From assembly GCF_026013545.1 (NCBI RefSeq), contig NZ_JAPDOG010000004.1:62001-126000 (forward strand): DNA of 64,000 bases. The letters run 5' to 3'. The stretch comes from Defluviimonas salinarum. GTDB taxonomy: Bacteria > Pseudomonadota > Alphaproteobacteria > Rhodobacterales > Rhodobacteraceae. The notes beneath the pieces were generated by a model. The model made no database searches. It was not told the DNA's origin and saw nothing but the letters and a program-made list of their open reading frames with translations. Each line of letters starts with the position of its first letter. Within the stretch, counting starts at the first letter, position 1. Made by a program: the position numbers and the translations under genes. Positions 62,651 through 64,000 of the stretch are shown piece after piece.

Positions 62651-64000
62651 GTGAGCAGCACCTCGCAAGACAAACCGAACATCCTGATCCTCATGGTGGA
62701 CCAGCTCAACGGCACGCTCTTCCCCGACGGCCCGGCCGAGTGGCTGCATGCGCCGAACCTCAGGCGCCTCGCCGCGCGTTCGGTGCGGTTCCGCAACGCC
62801 TACACCGCCTCGCCCCTCTGCGCGCCAGGCCGCGCCTCGTTCATGTCGGGCCAGCTGCCGTCGCGCACGCAAGTCTACGACAACGCGGCCGAGTTCGCCT
62901 CCGACATCCCGACCTTTGCCCATCACCTGCGCCGCGCGGGCTACCAGACCTGCCTTTCGGGCAAGATGCATTTCGTCGGGCCCGACCAGCTCCACGGCTT
63001 CGAGGAGCGGCTGACGACCGACATTTACCCCGCCGATTTCGGCTGGACGCCGGACTACCGCAAGCCCGGTGAGCGGATCGACTGGTGGTATCACAACATG
63101 GGCTCCGTCACGGGCGCCGGCGTGGCCGAGATCTCCAACCAGATGGAATACGATGACGAGGTCGCCTACAACGCGACGCGCAAGGTCTATGACCTCGCGC
63201 GGGGGCTCGATGACCGGCCTTGGTGCCTGACCGTCAGCTTCACCCATCCGCATGACCCTTACGTCGCGCGGAAGAAGTACTGGGATCTCTACGAGGACTG
63301 CGAGCATCTCCTGCCCGAGATTCCGGCGATGGAGTATGCCGATCACGACCCTCACGCGAAGCGCATCTTCGACGCCAACGACTGGCGCAACTTCAACATC
63401 ACCGAGGAGGACATCCGCCGTTCCCGCCGCGCCTATTTCGCCAACATCTCGTACATCGACGACAAGATCGGCGGCATCCTCGAGGCGCTGGAGACGACGC
63501 GGCAGGAGGCGGCGATCCTCTTCGTCTCCGACCACGGCGACATGCTCGGCGAGCGGGGGCTCTGGTTCAAGATGAACTTCTACGATGGCTCTTCGCGGGT
63601 GCCGCTGATGATCGCCGCCCCCGGCCTCGATCCGCAGCGCATCGATACGGCCGTCTCGACCCTCGACGTCACGCCGACGCTGTGCGACCTCGCCGGGGTC
63701 TCGCTGGACGAAGTCATGCCCTGGACCGACGGGATGAGCCTCGTGCCGACCGCGAAGGGCACCGAGCGCACCGCGCCGGTGATGATGGAATACGCCGCCG
63801 AGGCCTCCTATGCGCCGCTCGTGTCGCTGCGTGAAGGGCGCTGGAAGTACAACCGCTGCGCGCTCGACCCCGACCAGCTCTTCGACCTCGAGGCCGATCC
63901 TCACGAGCTGACGAACCTCGCCGGCGACCCGGCCCATGCCGACACGCTCGCGGCGCTGAAGGCAAAGTCCGAGGCGCGCTGGGATCTCGCCCGGTTCGAC
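62651..64000 (+). CDS. betC: Choline sulfatase (3' end outside window)
   Basis: 450 codons are visible from GTG 62651, behind AAGGAGC, open to the window end. KPNILILMVDQLNGTLFPDGPAEWLHAPNL is the choline-sulfatase start. SPLCAPGRASFMSGQ holds the C-x-P-x-R sulfatase signature, with Cys57 to become formylglycine. SDHGDMLGERGLWFKMNFYDGSSRVPLM is the second metal region. It hydrolyses choline-O-sulfate to choline and sulfate, supplying choline for glycine-betaine synthesis. There is no signal peptide, so it is cytoplasmic. Confidence 0.95.
   Translation, partial: MSSTSQDKPNILILMVDQLNGTLFPDGPAEWLHAPNLRRLAARSVRFRNAYTASPLCAPGRASFMSGQLPSRTQVYDNAAEFASDIPTFAHHLRRAGYQTCLSGKMHFVGPDQLHGFEERLTTDIYPADFGWTPDYRKPGERIDWWYHNMGSVTGAGVAEISNQMEYDDEVAYNATRKVYDLARGLDDRPWCLTVSFTHPHDPYVARKKYWDLYEDCEHLLPEIPAMEYADHDPHAKRIFDANDWRNFNITEEDIRRSRRAYFANISYIDDKIGGILEALETTRQEAAILFVSDHGDMLGERGLWFKMNFYDGSSRVPLMIAAPGLDPQRIDTAVSTLDVTPTLCDLAGVSLDEVMPWTDGMSLVPTAKGTERTAPVMMEYAAEASYAPLVSLREGRWKYNRCALDPDQLFDLEADPHELTNLAGDPAHADTLAALKAKSEARWDLARFD

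Overview
The window is high-GC DNA from an alphaproteobacterium, most probably a member of the Rhodobacteraceae. The gene orders support this: dusB(nifR3)-ntrB-ntrC-ntrY-ntrX-trkA-trkH-hfq-hflX, recA-alaS, a fused ispDF, a metal-variant HemB, an NtrC without the sigma54-contact motif, and a GTTC-N7-GTTC SOS box in front of recA. Most of it is dense chromosomal housekeeping sequence with tight stop/start overlaps (ATGA, GTGA, TGATG, TAATG). I saw no insertion sequence, prophage, CRISPR array, rRNA or canonical tRNA.

Layout. 1-3420: a PfkB kinase fragment, a TetR regulator with a perfect palindromic operator, a homocysteine-methyltransferase-like enzyme, a small secreted protein, a GNAT acetyltransferase and a cupin. 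3509-6199: a DUF2461 protein, then rpsB-tsf with leader and intergenic hairpins and a terminator. 6200-7151: about 950 bases without a gene, holding two full and one partial copy of a roughly 315-nt hairpin-rich tandem repeat whose helices covary; this is the best candidate for something undescribed. 7152-11512: a LuxR-type regulator, a FAD oxidoreductase, an ETHE1-like persulfide dioxygenase, gph and a thioredoxin-like protein. 11530-16729: rpe, nagA, an amino-sugar kinase, pgm and an XRE-cupin regulator. 16814-20201: a translationally coupled acyl-CoA ligase/DsbA-like/MFS operon. 20221-29686: mfd, a membrane protein, hemB, a SYLF lipoprotein, a REP-like inverted repeat, a beta-hydroxyacid dehydrogenase and a penicillin-acylase-family protein.

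29719-41630 is a nitrogen-sensing, potassium and RNA block on the minus strand: dusB, ntrBC, ntrYX, trkAH, hfq and hflX, with hflX apparently starting at CTG. 41820-46595: ispDF-pgpA-cinA, an ammonium transporter, a RatA/COQ10-like protein and hpt with a tiny membrane protein. 46607-49498: a LysR regulator divergent from a cytochrome c'-like protein, a dihaem cytochrome c and a small secreted protein. 49518-56191: lipA, aquaporin, the divergent DUF6456/DUF6477 pair, an MttB-family methyltransferase without an in-frame amber codon, a class II glutamine amidotransferase and a MOSC protein. 56191-61545: DUF1330, alaS, an NTF2-like protein, recA and a sulfotransferase-like protein. 61542-64000: a LysR regulator divergent from betC (choline sulfatase), which runs off the end.

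The ntrB/ntrC, ntrY/ntrX, amt and dusB genes link nitrogen sensing with ammonium uptake. betC with its LysR neighbour would free choline and sulfate from choline sulfate. All functional assignments rest on motifs read by eye; no database search was possible.
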